Part shown: in pieces, positions 1-6,062 of the stretch | Numbering within the stretch: the first letter of the stretch is position 1 | How the letters are laid out: each line of letters opens with the position of its first letter | Source of the DNA: an uncultured SAR324 cluster bacterium | GTDB taxonomy: Bacteria; SAR324; NAC60-12 | NCBI GenBank assembly: GCA_902562015.1 | Contig: CACERX010000056.1 | Span: 1-6,344, forward strand | Length of the DNA stretch: 6,344 nt | Direction of reading: 5' to 3' | Made by a program: the position numbers and the translations under genes | The notes under the pieces: model-generated | What the model was told of the DNA's origin: nothing | The model's input: the letters and a program-made list of their open reading frames with translations, nothing else | Database searches by the model: none

Positions 1-250
1 CCTGTTGTTTGTTCCCGTGATTCTTTTCCTTTGGTTTTGAATTAGGAGTATTTTGGGCAAGTCTTTTGATATCCTTGTAATTCCATTCAAAGAGCGAACA
101 TAGACGCTGAAGGATTTCATCCGAAGGTATCCAGTCCACTTCCAATCGTGCAAACTCTTTTGGTTCCATCTGCATCAGCAAAGCAAGGCCCTCGATACTT
201 TGTCCAATATCCTCGCGAAATTCACGAATCCTTTGGTTAAGTTCAGACAT
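1..250 (-). CDS. XRE/Cro-type helix-turn-helix protein, N-terminal part (runs off the window)
   Basis: The frame opens with ATG at 250-248 and stays open to base 1, giving 83 residues with the C-terminus missing. It begins MSELNQRIREFREDIGQ and continues through SIEGLALLMQMEPKEFARLE and a W-IPSDEILQRLCSLFEW stretch. This matches the pattern of a Cro/C1-type HTH: helix 1 (I-R-E-F-R-E), helices 2-3 (the turn around M-Q-M-E-P-K-E-F), an R-L-E segment, then P-S-D-E-I-L-Q-R-L. The domain spans about residues 4-66. After it comes a Lys/Asn/Gln-rich hydrophilic stretch that could be a linker. The likely role is DNA binding, but the recognition helix is atypical and the target is unknown. It lies 47 bp after the methyltransferase stop on the same strand, so co-transcription is possible. 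No clear Shine-Dalgarno site precedes the ATG (upstream is mostly A/T). The next Met codons, at residues 26 and 28, would destroy the HTH, so the start at 250 is preferred. Too short for the ORF listing style of caller because it is truncated. Confidence 0.7.
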   Translation of the reverse strand, partial: MSELNQRIREFREDIGQSIEGLALLMQMEPKEFARLEVDWIPSDEILQRLCSLFEWNYKDIKRLAQNTPNSKPKEKNHGNKQQ

Positions 251-297
251 TTTTTAAAATGAATTGGCTATTGATTAAAATAAGAACAAGTCGACAG

Positions 298-1038
298 CTA
301 GCGCCCCTTAACATTAAGAAAATTTGAATGCCTTTTTAAGAACCTCAATATTAAATATGCCGCAAATGTAGTCCAGAACAAAATATTCCACATTGTTACA
401 ACATAAAGCTCCTGAATAACCAAATAATTCCCAATCAAATCCAAGACAGTAAAAGAAAAAATTAGTGCAAAAAGACTGGAATACTCTCTTCTCAAAATGT
501 TTTTAAAAGAGAACTTCAGTTCAGGACTGTCCCATTTGTAAAATTCTGGAAAGAATCCCGGAGTTATTGCGGCCCAATTCTCAAAATCATCACCAAACTT
601 GCTTCTAAGAAAGTCTTCTTCTGCTGCCATAATTCGTTCATAATATAGAGCAAATGCAAGAGTGTAGATCAAAGGCAACCACCATACAAATGGAAAGAGA
701 GATACTCCGAGTCCCATAATATAATTACCCATGTAAAGAGGATGTCTAACTACCGAATACCATCCCGTGGTATTCAAAACATCAGCAATCTGCTCCCTTG
801 TGTTTCTACCAGAAGTATTTTGAGGAGTATGACCCACAACAAGTATCCTAAAAAATAAACCAATCATCCCCACAAAAAGGCTGAAAATCCCCCAATTAGT
901 TGTCGTTACCCTGTCTCCTCCTACATACTCATACTCTGCCATTGCAGGAATGAATATTAGTAACAGAATAATAGGAAAATAACTTCTCCATCTAAAAAGC
1001 CAATATCCTGTTGATACAATATTTTTTTCAATTTTCAT
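298..1038 (-). CDS. Membrane-embedded methyltransferase of the ICMT/PEMT class, possibly LmtA-like (lipid A 1-phosphate methyltransferase)
   Basis: This is an integral inner-membrane methyltransferase of 246 residues from ATG 1038, using S-adenosylmethionine by family analogy. The diagnostic ICMT/PEMT core is present: YSVVRHPLYMGNY at about residues 94-106, hydrophobic helices after it, then Y-E-R-I-M-A-A-E-E-D-F-L at about 132-144 and FGDDFENW at about 148-155, giving the R-H-P-x-Y-x-G and E-E-x-x-L-x-x-x-F-G signature. Hydrophobic segments lie near 22-33, 50-68, 104-133, 189-205 and 211-231. The N-terminal F-R-W-R-S-Y and the T-S-G-R-N-T-R-E-Q-I-A-D-V-L-N-T-T-G block recall the Leptospira LmtA group, which methylates a lipid A phosphate; that is recollection, not a search, so the substrate is uncertain. 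The frame can extend to a TTG at 1062-1060, but AAGGA directly abuts that codon, too close to serve it. ATG 1038 places the charged start just before the first membrane segment and is preferred, though it lacks a Shine-Dalgarno site. Stop is TAG at 300-298. Confidence 0.72.
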   Translation of the reverse strand: MKIEKNIVSTGYWLFRWRSYFPIILLLIFIPAMAEYEYVGGDRVTTTNWGIFSLFVGMIGLFFRILVVGHTPQNTSGRNTREQIADVLNTTGWYSVVRHPLYMGNYIMGLGVSLFPFVWWLPLIYTLAFALYYERIMAAEEDFLRSKFGDDFENWAAITPGFFPEFYKWDSPELKFSFKNILRREYSSLFALIFSFTVLDLIGNYLVIQELYVVTMWNILFWTTFAAYLILRFLKRHSNFLNVKGR

Positions 1039-1153
1039 TATGATATTTAAGAAACTATTCAATCCTTAAAAACTTTAAATTTTAATAAACTCGGTATTAC
1101 TAAATAATAATTCTATCTAGTTGACTAAAATTTTTTCATTCAGAAATTCTTAC

Positions 1154-1178
1154 AATATTAGCATTTGATAGCAATATT
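1154..1178. repeat. Imperfect inverted repeat upstream of the methyltransferase
   Basis: The arms are AATATT(A)GC at 1154-1162 and GCAATATT at 1171-1178, separated by eight bases. They pair over eight positions with one bulged A in the left arm. It lies about 115 bp upstream of the methyltransferase ATG. It could be an operator or a weak hairpin, but in a region this AT-rich it could also be chance. Confidence 0.3.
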
Positions 1179-1350
1179 CTAAAAATACACTTTATATTTA
1201 ATCCGTTCAATTTGACAATTTTTTTTCAAGGAAAAAGGTTAAATACGTCAATTCTATATTAAAGTAGGATTATTTCTTCTGTAAATATTAAAATAAATCT
1301 TCTTTTCACCAAAGATATAAGAAAGAAATTCTCCCCTTGACTAAAAAAAG

Positions 1351-1366
1351 TATTAATTCATTAATA
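1351..1366. repeat. Perfect 7-bp inverted repeat, operator-like
   Basis: TATTAAT and ATTAATA face each other across a two-base centre (TC) at 1358-1359, giving a 16-bp near-palindrome. It is framed further out by CCCC (1333-1336) and GGGG (1368-1371). A compact AT-rich dyad of this type is what a dimeric repressor site looks like, and an HTH protein is encoded nearby, but no link between the two is shown. Chance is a real alternative given the base composition. Confidence 0.35.
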
Positions 1367-1423
1367 TGGGGAAAAGGAAGGATAAATTGGGGAGAGTTAT
1401 TTAGATGGAAGAAAATAAATTAT

Positions 1424-1450
1424 AAAAAATGAGGGCCTATAAAGGCCCTC
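1424..1450 (-). terminator. Rho-independent terminator closing the hook operon
   Basis: The stem GAGGGCCT/AGGCCCTC (1431-1438 and 1443-1450) pairs perfectly over eight base pairs, six of them G-C, around a four-base loop. On the minus strand it is followed by one A and then six T residues (1429-1424) and further T/A-rich sequence. It begins 13 bases after the flgE TAG stop. On the plus strand no T tract follows the stem, so it works in one direction only. This marks flgE as the last gene of its transcription unit. Confidence 0.93.
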
Positions 1451-1463
1451 AAAATTGAGTAAA

Positions 1464-2948
1464 CTAACGTTTCATGTTTATCAAGTCCTGAATCATTTCA
1501 TCACTTGTTGTGACAGTTTTGGCACTTGCCTGAAATGCTCGTTGGGTCTCTACCATTTTCACAAATTCCTGTGAGAGATCTACGTTGGATTGTTCCAGAC
1601 TTTTACTGCGTATTTCACCTAAACCCGCAGTTCCAGCTTCACCAGTCACTTTCTTGCCTGATCCTAAAGTTTCTTCAAGCATATTCTCTCCGACTTGAGC
1701 TAGCTTTCCAGGATTGTCAAATTTCGTTAAAACAATTCTTCCTATACCCCGTGTATATCCTGCATCAAAAACTCCATTTACAGTACCATTGTCTTCAAGG
1801 AAAATGCTTTCCAGTGTACCAGAAGGATTTCCATCAGCGCTCGTTCTGAGCACATTGTAATTGCCTGCAAACTGAGTTATACCATCCAATCCACTTCTAG
1901 GATCTGTTGGATCATCCGGATTATAACCGTCACCAAGATGCAAACCTATTACTATCGGAGTCCCTCCCCCAAATGGAACAGCAAACTGCGGAACACCGGT
2001 GTCTGGGTCGACAGGTTGCGGGATTAATCGTGGTGGACCCGCAGGAAGTGGTTGACCGTCTGGGCCAACACCTCCAGGCTGTGCTTCAAATGATCCACCT
2101 GTTGCAGCTATTAATTTACCATCTTCAGTAAACTGCATAAATCCTCCACCTACGGCAACCATTGTACCTGGTACCCCTCCCAAAGAGGCACCATCAAACA
2201 TAACATAGTACTCCCACTGATTGCTGACACCAGTTCCAGCTATAGGCTGTCCTGTACCCGGATCAATTTGTTCTGGAAGATCTGGTCTTTTTCTCATGGC
2301 AATAGTTGCGGCGTGACTGTTACCAACTGCATCATAAACTGTTGTAGAAGTTGCAAAATTATACATGCTGTCTAACACATTTGTCGGATCCACTGGAACA
2401 TCTTTTACAACTGCATTAGAATCCAAGTTCGCCGCAATCTTTATTCCGGTACCTTTACGTCCATTCCCGGTAGGCTGAGGTGCATCGACTAGCCCTAGGA
2501 CCTTAAGTGCACCAGGAATTCCTTTACTTTCTCCAGTAATCCTGTCCACTTGCAATGCCTGTACACGCCCGCCACGAATTGTAGATAGGAATCCTTCCTT
2601 GTCAAAAGAAAATTGACCATTTCTGGTATATTCTTCTTTGCCTGTAGTAGGATTAACAATTGTGAAAAAACCTCCTCCGGCAATTGCTAAGTCCGTGTTG
2701 AGAGTCGTGGCTTCAAATGCTCCCTGTGAATAATCCTGTTCAACAGCTCCAATTTTCACACCATTGCTGGCTTTAGTAAAAGCAGCTCCCTGAGGCCATG
2801 AATTCCCCATTAAGTCAGCAAAAGCAACATGATTACGTTTGAATCCAAAGGTGTTGACGTTGGCAATGTTGTTACCAACTATCTGCATTGTCTTTCCCTG
2901 TGTTTGTACTCCACTTGCTCCAGTATTTAATGATCCAAGTAACGCCAT
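1464..2948 (-). CDS. flgE: Flagellar hook protein FlgE
   Basis: FlgE is the subunit that polymerises outside the cell into the flagellar hook, the universal joint between rod and filament. The 494-residue product has the hallmark axial-protein ends: an N-terminal D0 region with GNNIANVNTFGFKR at 25-38, and a C-terminal D0 helix with LEQSNVDLSQEFVKMVETQR at 451-470 followed by AFQASAKTVTTSDEMIQDLI. The block NTDLAIAGGGFFTI at 84-97 with Y-T-R-N-G-Q-F-S-F at 107-115 is the conserved FlgE/F/G domain. Residues about 145-400 are the variable outer domains, including a Gly/Pro-rich stretch at 284-325. There is no cleavable signal peptide, as expected for flagellar type III export. It contains no cysteine, so the spirochaete-type cysteine-lysine crosslink is not possible. 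Length is above the roughly 400 residues of Salmonella FlgE. The ATG start is backed by AAGGAG seven bases upstream. It follows flgD after 86 bp and ends at the operon terminator. FlgE versus the paralogues FlgF/FlgG is decided by length and by the flgD-flgE order. Confidence 0.96.
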   Translation of the reverse strand: MALLGSLNTGASGVQTQGKTMQIVGNNIANVNTFGFKRNHVAFADLMGNSWPQGAAFTKASNGVKIGAVEQDYSQGAFEATTLNTDLAIAGGGFFTIVNPTTGKEEYTRNGQFSFDKEGFLSTIRGGRVQALQVDRITGESKGIPGALKVLGLVDAPQPTGNGRKGTGIKIAANLDSNAVVKDVPVDPTNVLDSMYNFATSTTVYDAVGNSHAATIAMRKRPDLPEQIDPGTGQPIAGTGVSNQWEYYVMFDGASLGGVPGTMVAVGGGFMQFTEDGKLIAATGGSFEAQPGGVGPDGQPLPAGPPRLIPQPVDPDTGVPQFAVPFGGGTPIVIGLHLGDGYNPDDPTDPRSGLDGITQFAGNYNVLRTSADGNPSGTLESIFLEDNGTVNGVFDAGYTRGIGRIVLTKFDNPGKLAQVGENMLEETLGSGKKVTGEAGTAGLGEIRSKSLEQSNVDLSQEFVKMVETQRAFQASAKTVTTSDEMIQDLINMKR

Positions 2949-2955
2949 TTTATTT

Positions 2956-2961
2956 CTCCTT
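2956..2961 (-). promoter_or_regulatory. Strong Shine-Dalgarno site of flgE
   Basis: AAGGAG on the minus strand sits seven bases before the flgE ATG. It is the only strong ribosome binding site among the flagellar genes here; fliK and flgD have poor ones. This suggests flgE is translated independently and at a high level, which fits a subunit needed in many copies per hook. Confidence 0.85.
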
Positions 2962-3034
2962 AAAATTTATTAGAAAGCATATCAGGCGATTCATTCCATT
3001 GTTTCGCATAGATATTTTGTTTTTAAAAGATTTA

Positions 3035-3844
3035 CTAATTGTTTGTAACTGAACTCCCAGATACAGACTTTCTGATTCCAGAACTATCGGGACTCCCTAT
3101 AGGAGTTTTTCGAGTGTTTAGTTCTGTTCGAGCTGGAAGAGGAATAGCGTTTTCATAGCGTAATTTTGATTTATTTCCTAATCCAACCATTTCTTTTGCA
3201 GAGACCCATTCGTCATTTATTTTAAGTAACGGTTCATTCCCATCAAAACGAATCATGGATACTTGACCTGATTTCGTCATTGTAACACCAATCTCTTCAC
3301 CTCCATCTGTTCTTGCAAAAACATTGTAGCTGTAATTGCCATCAGGCATTACATCTCCGTCGTTGTCACGTCCATCCCAGAAAAATTCATGGTCACCCTG
3401 AGCTCTGCTCTCAAGATTTATCTCACGTATCATTTCTCCTGTTGAATCCTGAACAAGTAACATTACTCTGTCTGCACTTCCTTCCAACTTATATGAAACT
3501 GGAAGTGATTCCCCATTTTTTAAAGGAATTTCCCTAGCGCCAACCTCGACATCTTTACCCAATAAACCGCCTGCTGTGGACTTTGCAATATGCTGATTTA
3601 TTGCCATCAAATTTGCAGTCTGCTTATTGAGATTTTGTAATTGTTCTACTGTTCCCATTGATGACAGCTGTTGCATCATACCTGCTGAGTCCATTGGATC
3701 TAGAGGATCTTGGTTTGCCATTTGCGTCATCAATAAGTTTAGGAAATCTTGCTTCCCAAGTTTTTTCCTATTAGTAGACGCTTTATTTCTTAAACTAGTC
3801 GCGTTATACTGCAGAGCCTGTTGTACGTTGTTTTCAGTATTCAT
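3035..3844 (-). CDS. flgD: Flagellar hook cap / assembly protein FlgD
   Basis: FlgD forms the temporary cap at the tip of the growing hook and helps insert FlgE subunits; it is discarded when the hook is complete. The 269-residue product carries the signature N-terminal block LGKQDFLNLLMTQMANQDPL at 29-48, followed by D-P-M-D-S-A-G-M-M-Q-Q-L-S-S-M-G-T-V-E-Q at 49-68. The middle has the FlgD Ig-like/Tudor-type part, with F-F-W-D-G-R-D-N-D-G at 154-163 and PDGNYSYNV at 167-175. Then V-S-A-K-E-M-V-G-L-G at 214-223 ends the conserved region. Residues 226-269 form a polar, Ser/Arg/Thr-rich tail beyond the usual end of the family. The ATG at 3844 lies 12 bases after the fliK stop with only a weak purine stretch (AATAAG), so translational coupling to fliK is likely. 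Confidence 0.95.
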   Translation of the reverse strand: MNTENNVQQALQYNATSLRNKASTNRKKLGKQDFLNLLMTQMANQDPLDPMDSAGMMQQLSSMGTVEQLQNLNKQTANLMAINQHIAKSTAGGLLGKDVEVGAREIPLKNGESLPVSYKLEGSADRVMLLVQDSTGEMIREINLESRAQGDHEFFWDGRDNDGDVMPDGNYSYNVFARTDGGEEIGVTMTKSGQVSMIRFDGNEPLLKINDEWVSAKEMVGLGNKSKLRYENAIPLPARTELNTRKTPIGSPDSSGIRKSVSGSSVTNN

Positions 3845-3856
3845 ATCTAACTTATT

Positions 3857-6058
3857 TTAGACATATAGATTTAAACCGGAATCTGTCCGGTGCCTTTCGA
3901 GAGGTGTTTTTTCCAATGTTGATATTTCCTGTTCTTTCTCTCTCTGTGATGAAAACAATTCATCTTCGAATTCCTCGAATTGGCGATCGCTTCCAAATTG
4001 AGAGTCTTTTTGATTGACATCAACATTTAGCGCTAGATCTTTGTAAGCAAATTCCTGATCCAGGAATCTGCTGCGTAAAGAATCGAATCCTGATTCCACC
4101 ATCTGTTTTGCAAGCGGGTTGTCAACTCGCATGTCTATGAATAGGTCTCCTCCAGATTGTTTTACTTTGAGGGTAATATGCCCCAACTCTTCTGGATGCA
4201 AACGTAATGTCATTTCTTCAACTCCATTACCACGCATAATCCTAACCCTGCTTACTAGCTGCTTTATATCAAAGGGCAATTCTACATTCCTTAAACTTTC
4301 AAATGAAGAATTCATAGAATCTGGTGTTTTATAGATTGAAGTTCCAGAAGTTTCAGATGAAGCACTGATACCCGAAGACATTAAAGATTCAACACCCGAA
4401 TTCATATTCCCTGATAATTTGGTTTCTTTGGCAGCTAATGTCCTGAAATGATTTATAGATCCAACAGGTAACTTTTCAGACGAAACTTTTTTAGTTTCAG
4501 TAACTGTATTCAGTAAATTCTCTTTTGCTCTTACAGTTTCTTTTAATTCATCAGAAGATCTAAACATTTCTTCTGTCAGTAAATCCTCTGATAATTTCAC
4601 CTTGGTCTGGCTCTGAAGATCTTCTGTTACTTTAAAACTTTCATTAAGTTTTGGGGAATCTGATAATTTTGGTCGAATTAGACTTTGAGATTCGGAAGCT
4701 AATTTATTCTTATTAGAAATTTGTAATCCATCAGAATACCTTGATTTTGCTTCTATATCGGACTCTTCCATATCGTAAATACTTGATTTGATCTGCGTAC
4801 CTTCGTGAGCTTTAATATTTTCAACTACCTGTAAACTTTCTCTTGCTTTCAACTGCTCTTTAGTCATCGTGCTACCATCAAACAAATTGTTCACAGAATC
4901 ACCACTAGATACTTCAGGACCTTGAGAATTTAAACTAATGGGATTAGAAAGAACTGGTGGCATTTCATTTTTATGAATAATTTTTTGTGTTTCTGAAACT
5001 GTTTTTTTATCTGCTACAGATATATCTTCATGATTCTGAATTTGTCTTACTAAGTTATTGCTCATTTCAGATTTAATTTCATTGCCAGTTCGAGCAACTG
5101 CTTCCTCAGCTAAATCTGCTTCTTCTGCCAACACCGTTTGGTTTGTTGTTTTTGAATTGTCTGATTTTAATTCTTGGACAGTTCGTGCAATTGATTCCTC
5201 AGCTAAATCTGCTCCCTCAGCTAAATCTGCTCCCTCAGCTAAATCTGCTCCCTCAGCTAATAATGCTTCTTCTGCCAACACCGTTTGGTTTGTTGTTTTT
5301 GTATTGTCTGATTTTAATTCTTGGACAGTTCGTGCAATTGATTCCTCAGGTAAAAATGCTTCTTCTGCCAACACCGTTTGGTTTGTTGTTTTATGCATAA
5401 TTGTATGAAGATAGCTTCTAGGAATCTCAAATGACTCCTCAGAATTAAATATTTTTTCAAAATTTCCCTGCAAAACAGTCTTAAAACCCTCATCTGAAAT
5501 TTCCTCCTGATCTGAAGTAATCTCAACTGGGTGCAGAAATTTTTGTAACACAGCGCTAGAACTTTCTTTTGAGGTATCACCCAGTAATGGAAGGAGTCCT
5601 GTCTCAGCAACCCCGCTTTCTTCAAGATTATCAGCGTTGTTTTCTCCTGTAACAATCCTAGGATCGGCCAAATCAATAATTTCCTCGGCAATTGGAGTTG
5701 TCTTTTGAAAGAAAATTGACTGAACATGTCTGGAATCTTCAGAAGACATATCAGATTTCATTATTTCATCACCTGACAGTTTGTAGTCTGCCAGTCCAAC
5801 TGCATCTTCTTCTGCTACATTCTCTGAATCAAACTGGTTTTGGTGGACGAAAGAAACTAAAGAATCGTGACTATCCTTTTCCGGAAGTGTATCTAACACG
5901 TTTTCATAATCGGTTTCTTCAGTCAGGATTTGGTCAAGAGTTGAATCAAAAATTTTCTCTGTTTCTTTATCTCCTGATTCAATATCTACATCCGTTGTAA
6001 AAATTCCCTCTTCTGAAGAGGTAAGAGCTGTTTTTTGTCCAATTGGTTCCATATTCAC
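3857..6058 (-). CDS. fliK: Flagellar hook-length control protein FliK, unusually long and repeat-containing
   Basis: FliK is secreted during hook growth, measures the hook and then switches the export gate from hook to filament substrates. The 733-residue product is recognised by its C-terminal Flg_hook domain at about 605-683: M-T-L-R-L-H-P-E-E-L-G-H-I-T-L-K-V, then D-L-F-I-D-M-R-V-D-N, and S-G-F-D-S-L-R-S-R-F. The rest is hydrophilic, low in aromatics and apparently disordered, as expected of the ruler part. Residues 1-222 are markedly acidic. Residues 223-333 contain three 31-residue-type modules starting KTTNQTVLAEEA, the second expanded by three LAEGAD hexapeptides. Residues about 403-530 show weak Lys/Ser/Leu/Glu-rich repetition. 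A 50-residue acidic/basic tail follows the domain. It is much longer than Salmonella FliK (405 residues). Start is either GTG 6058 or ATG 6052, two codons later; neither has a clear Shine-Dalgarno site. GTG lies 4 bases after the stop of the upstream gene, favouring coupled translation. Function is inferred from the C-terminal domain and position. Confidence 0.92.
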   Translation of the reverse strand: MNMEPIGQKTALTSSEEGIFTTDVDIESGDKETEKIFDSTLDQILTEETDYENVLDTLPEKDSHDSLVSFVHQNQFDSENVAEEDAVGLADYKLSGDEIMKSDMSSEDSRHVQSIFFQKTTPIAEEIIDLADPRIVTGENNADNLEESGVAETGLLPLLGDTSKESSSAVLQKFLHPVEITSDQEEISDEGFKTVLQGNFEKIFNSEESFEIPRSYLHTIMHKTTNQTVLAEEAFLPEESIARTVQELKSDNTKTTNQTVLAEEALLAEGADLAEGADLAEGADLAEESIARTVQELKSDNSKTTNQTVLAEEADLAEEAVARTGNEIKSEMSNNLVRQIQNHEDISVADKKTVSETQKIIHKNEMPPVLSNPISLNSQGPEVSSGDSVNNLFDGSTMTKEQLKARESLQVVENIKAHEGTQIKSSIYDMEESDIEAKSRYSDGLQISNKNKLASESQSLIRPKLSDSPKLNESFKVTEDLQSQTKVKLSEDLLTEEMFRSSDELKETVRAKENLLNTVTETKKVSSEKLPVGSINHFRTLAAKETKLSGNMNSGVESLMSSGISASSETSGTSIYKTPDSMNSSFESLRNVELPFDIKQLVSRVRIMRGNGVEEMTLRLHPEELGHITLKVKQSGGDLFIDMRVDNPLAKQMVESGFDSLRSRFLDQEFAYKDLALNVDVNQKDSQFGSDRQFEEFEDELFSSQREKEQEISTLEKTPLERHRTDSGLNLYV
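5117..5392 (-). repeat. Long in-frame direct repeats inside fliK (31-residue module)
   Basis: Bases 5117-5202 and 5264-5349 match at 85 of 86 positions (the one difference is at 5156/5303), with a period of 147 bp. A third copy, 5357-5392, matches the first 36 bases exactly, with a period of 93 bp from the second. In protein terms the modules begin at K223, K254 and K303 (KTTNQTVLAEEA, then a variable tail, then L-A-E-E-S-I-A-R-T-V-Q-E-L-K-S-D-N). The third module continues in diverged form to about residue 333 (5060). The near identity at DNA level, beyond protein need, indicates recent duplication or ongoing homogenisation. Confidence 0.93.
5199..5252 (-). repeat. Three exact 18-bp tandem units in fliK (hexapeptide LAEGAD)
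   Basis: The plus-strand unit TCAGCTAAATCTGCTCCC occurs three times without a mismatch at 5199-5216, 5217-5234 and 5235-5252. A degenerate unit follows at 5253-5270, and a further 15-base match lies at 5106-5120. The units encode repeated A-D-L-A-E-G around residues 269-287. The 54 bp they add equals exactly the difference between the two larger periods (147 minus 93), so they are an expansion within the middle 31-residue module. Confidence 0.95.
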
Positions 6059-6062
6059 AATT

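Larger units (their letters stand above)
1039..1423. other. AT-rich intergenic spacer without a recognisable gene
   Basis: This stretch lies between the hook-operon terminator and the methyltransferase. It is strongly AT-rich, has no coding frame of useful length on either strand, and shows no tRNA or rRNA signature. It must hold the promoter of the methyltransferase gene if that gene has its own, but no minus-strand pair of -35 and -10 boxes with good spacing stands out. A possible weak one is TTGCTA and TAAGAA in the stretch 1145-1172, read leftward, with a 16-base spacer. Two short dyads (1154-1178 and 1351-1366) are the only clear structures. On the plus strand TTGACT (1337-1342) with TAATAT (1362-1367) has a 19-base spacer but no gene downstream to serve. 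Confidence 0.6.

Noticed and set aside
1121..1156. Plus-strand promoter from TTGACT and TACAAT
   Set aside because: The boxes are 24 bases apart, too far, and no plus-strand gene follows.
1212..1244. Plus-strand promoter from TTGACA at 1212-1217
   Set aside because: No acceptable -10 box occurs at 16-18 bases and nothing on the plus strand is there to be transcribed.
1526..2131. Plus-strand open frames inside flgE
   Set aside because: They lie wholly opposite a well-recognised hook gene, have no family resemblance and no ribosome binding site.
1464..2948. Spirochaete-type lysinoalanine crosslinking of the hook protein
   Set aside because: That crosslink needs a conserved cysteine, and this FlgE has none.
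2949..3034. Sigma-54 or sigma-28 promoter for flgE
   Set aside because: I looked for GG-N10-GC and for TAAA-N15-GCCGATAA on the minus strand; the nearest candidate (TGGAATG) has no GC at the right distance.
5117..5392. CRISPR-like array or mobile-element repeat
   Set aside because: The repeats are coding, in frame, adjacent and without unique spacers of constant length; no cas or transposase gene is present.
5058..5408. Plus-strand open frames opposite the fliK repeats, with repetitive Ser/Ala/Asn or Leu/Pro-rich products
   Set aside because: They are antisense shadows of the fliK repeats: low-complexity products, no ribosome site, and the minus-strand frame continues on both sides into a recognised FliK domain.
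5314..5727. Second minus-strand frame of 137 codons overlapping fliK
   Set aside because: It is an out-of-frame reading of fliK with biased composition and no recognisable domain; the repeats create open frames in more than one phase.
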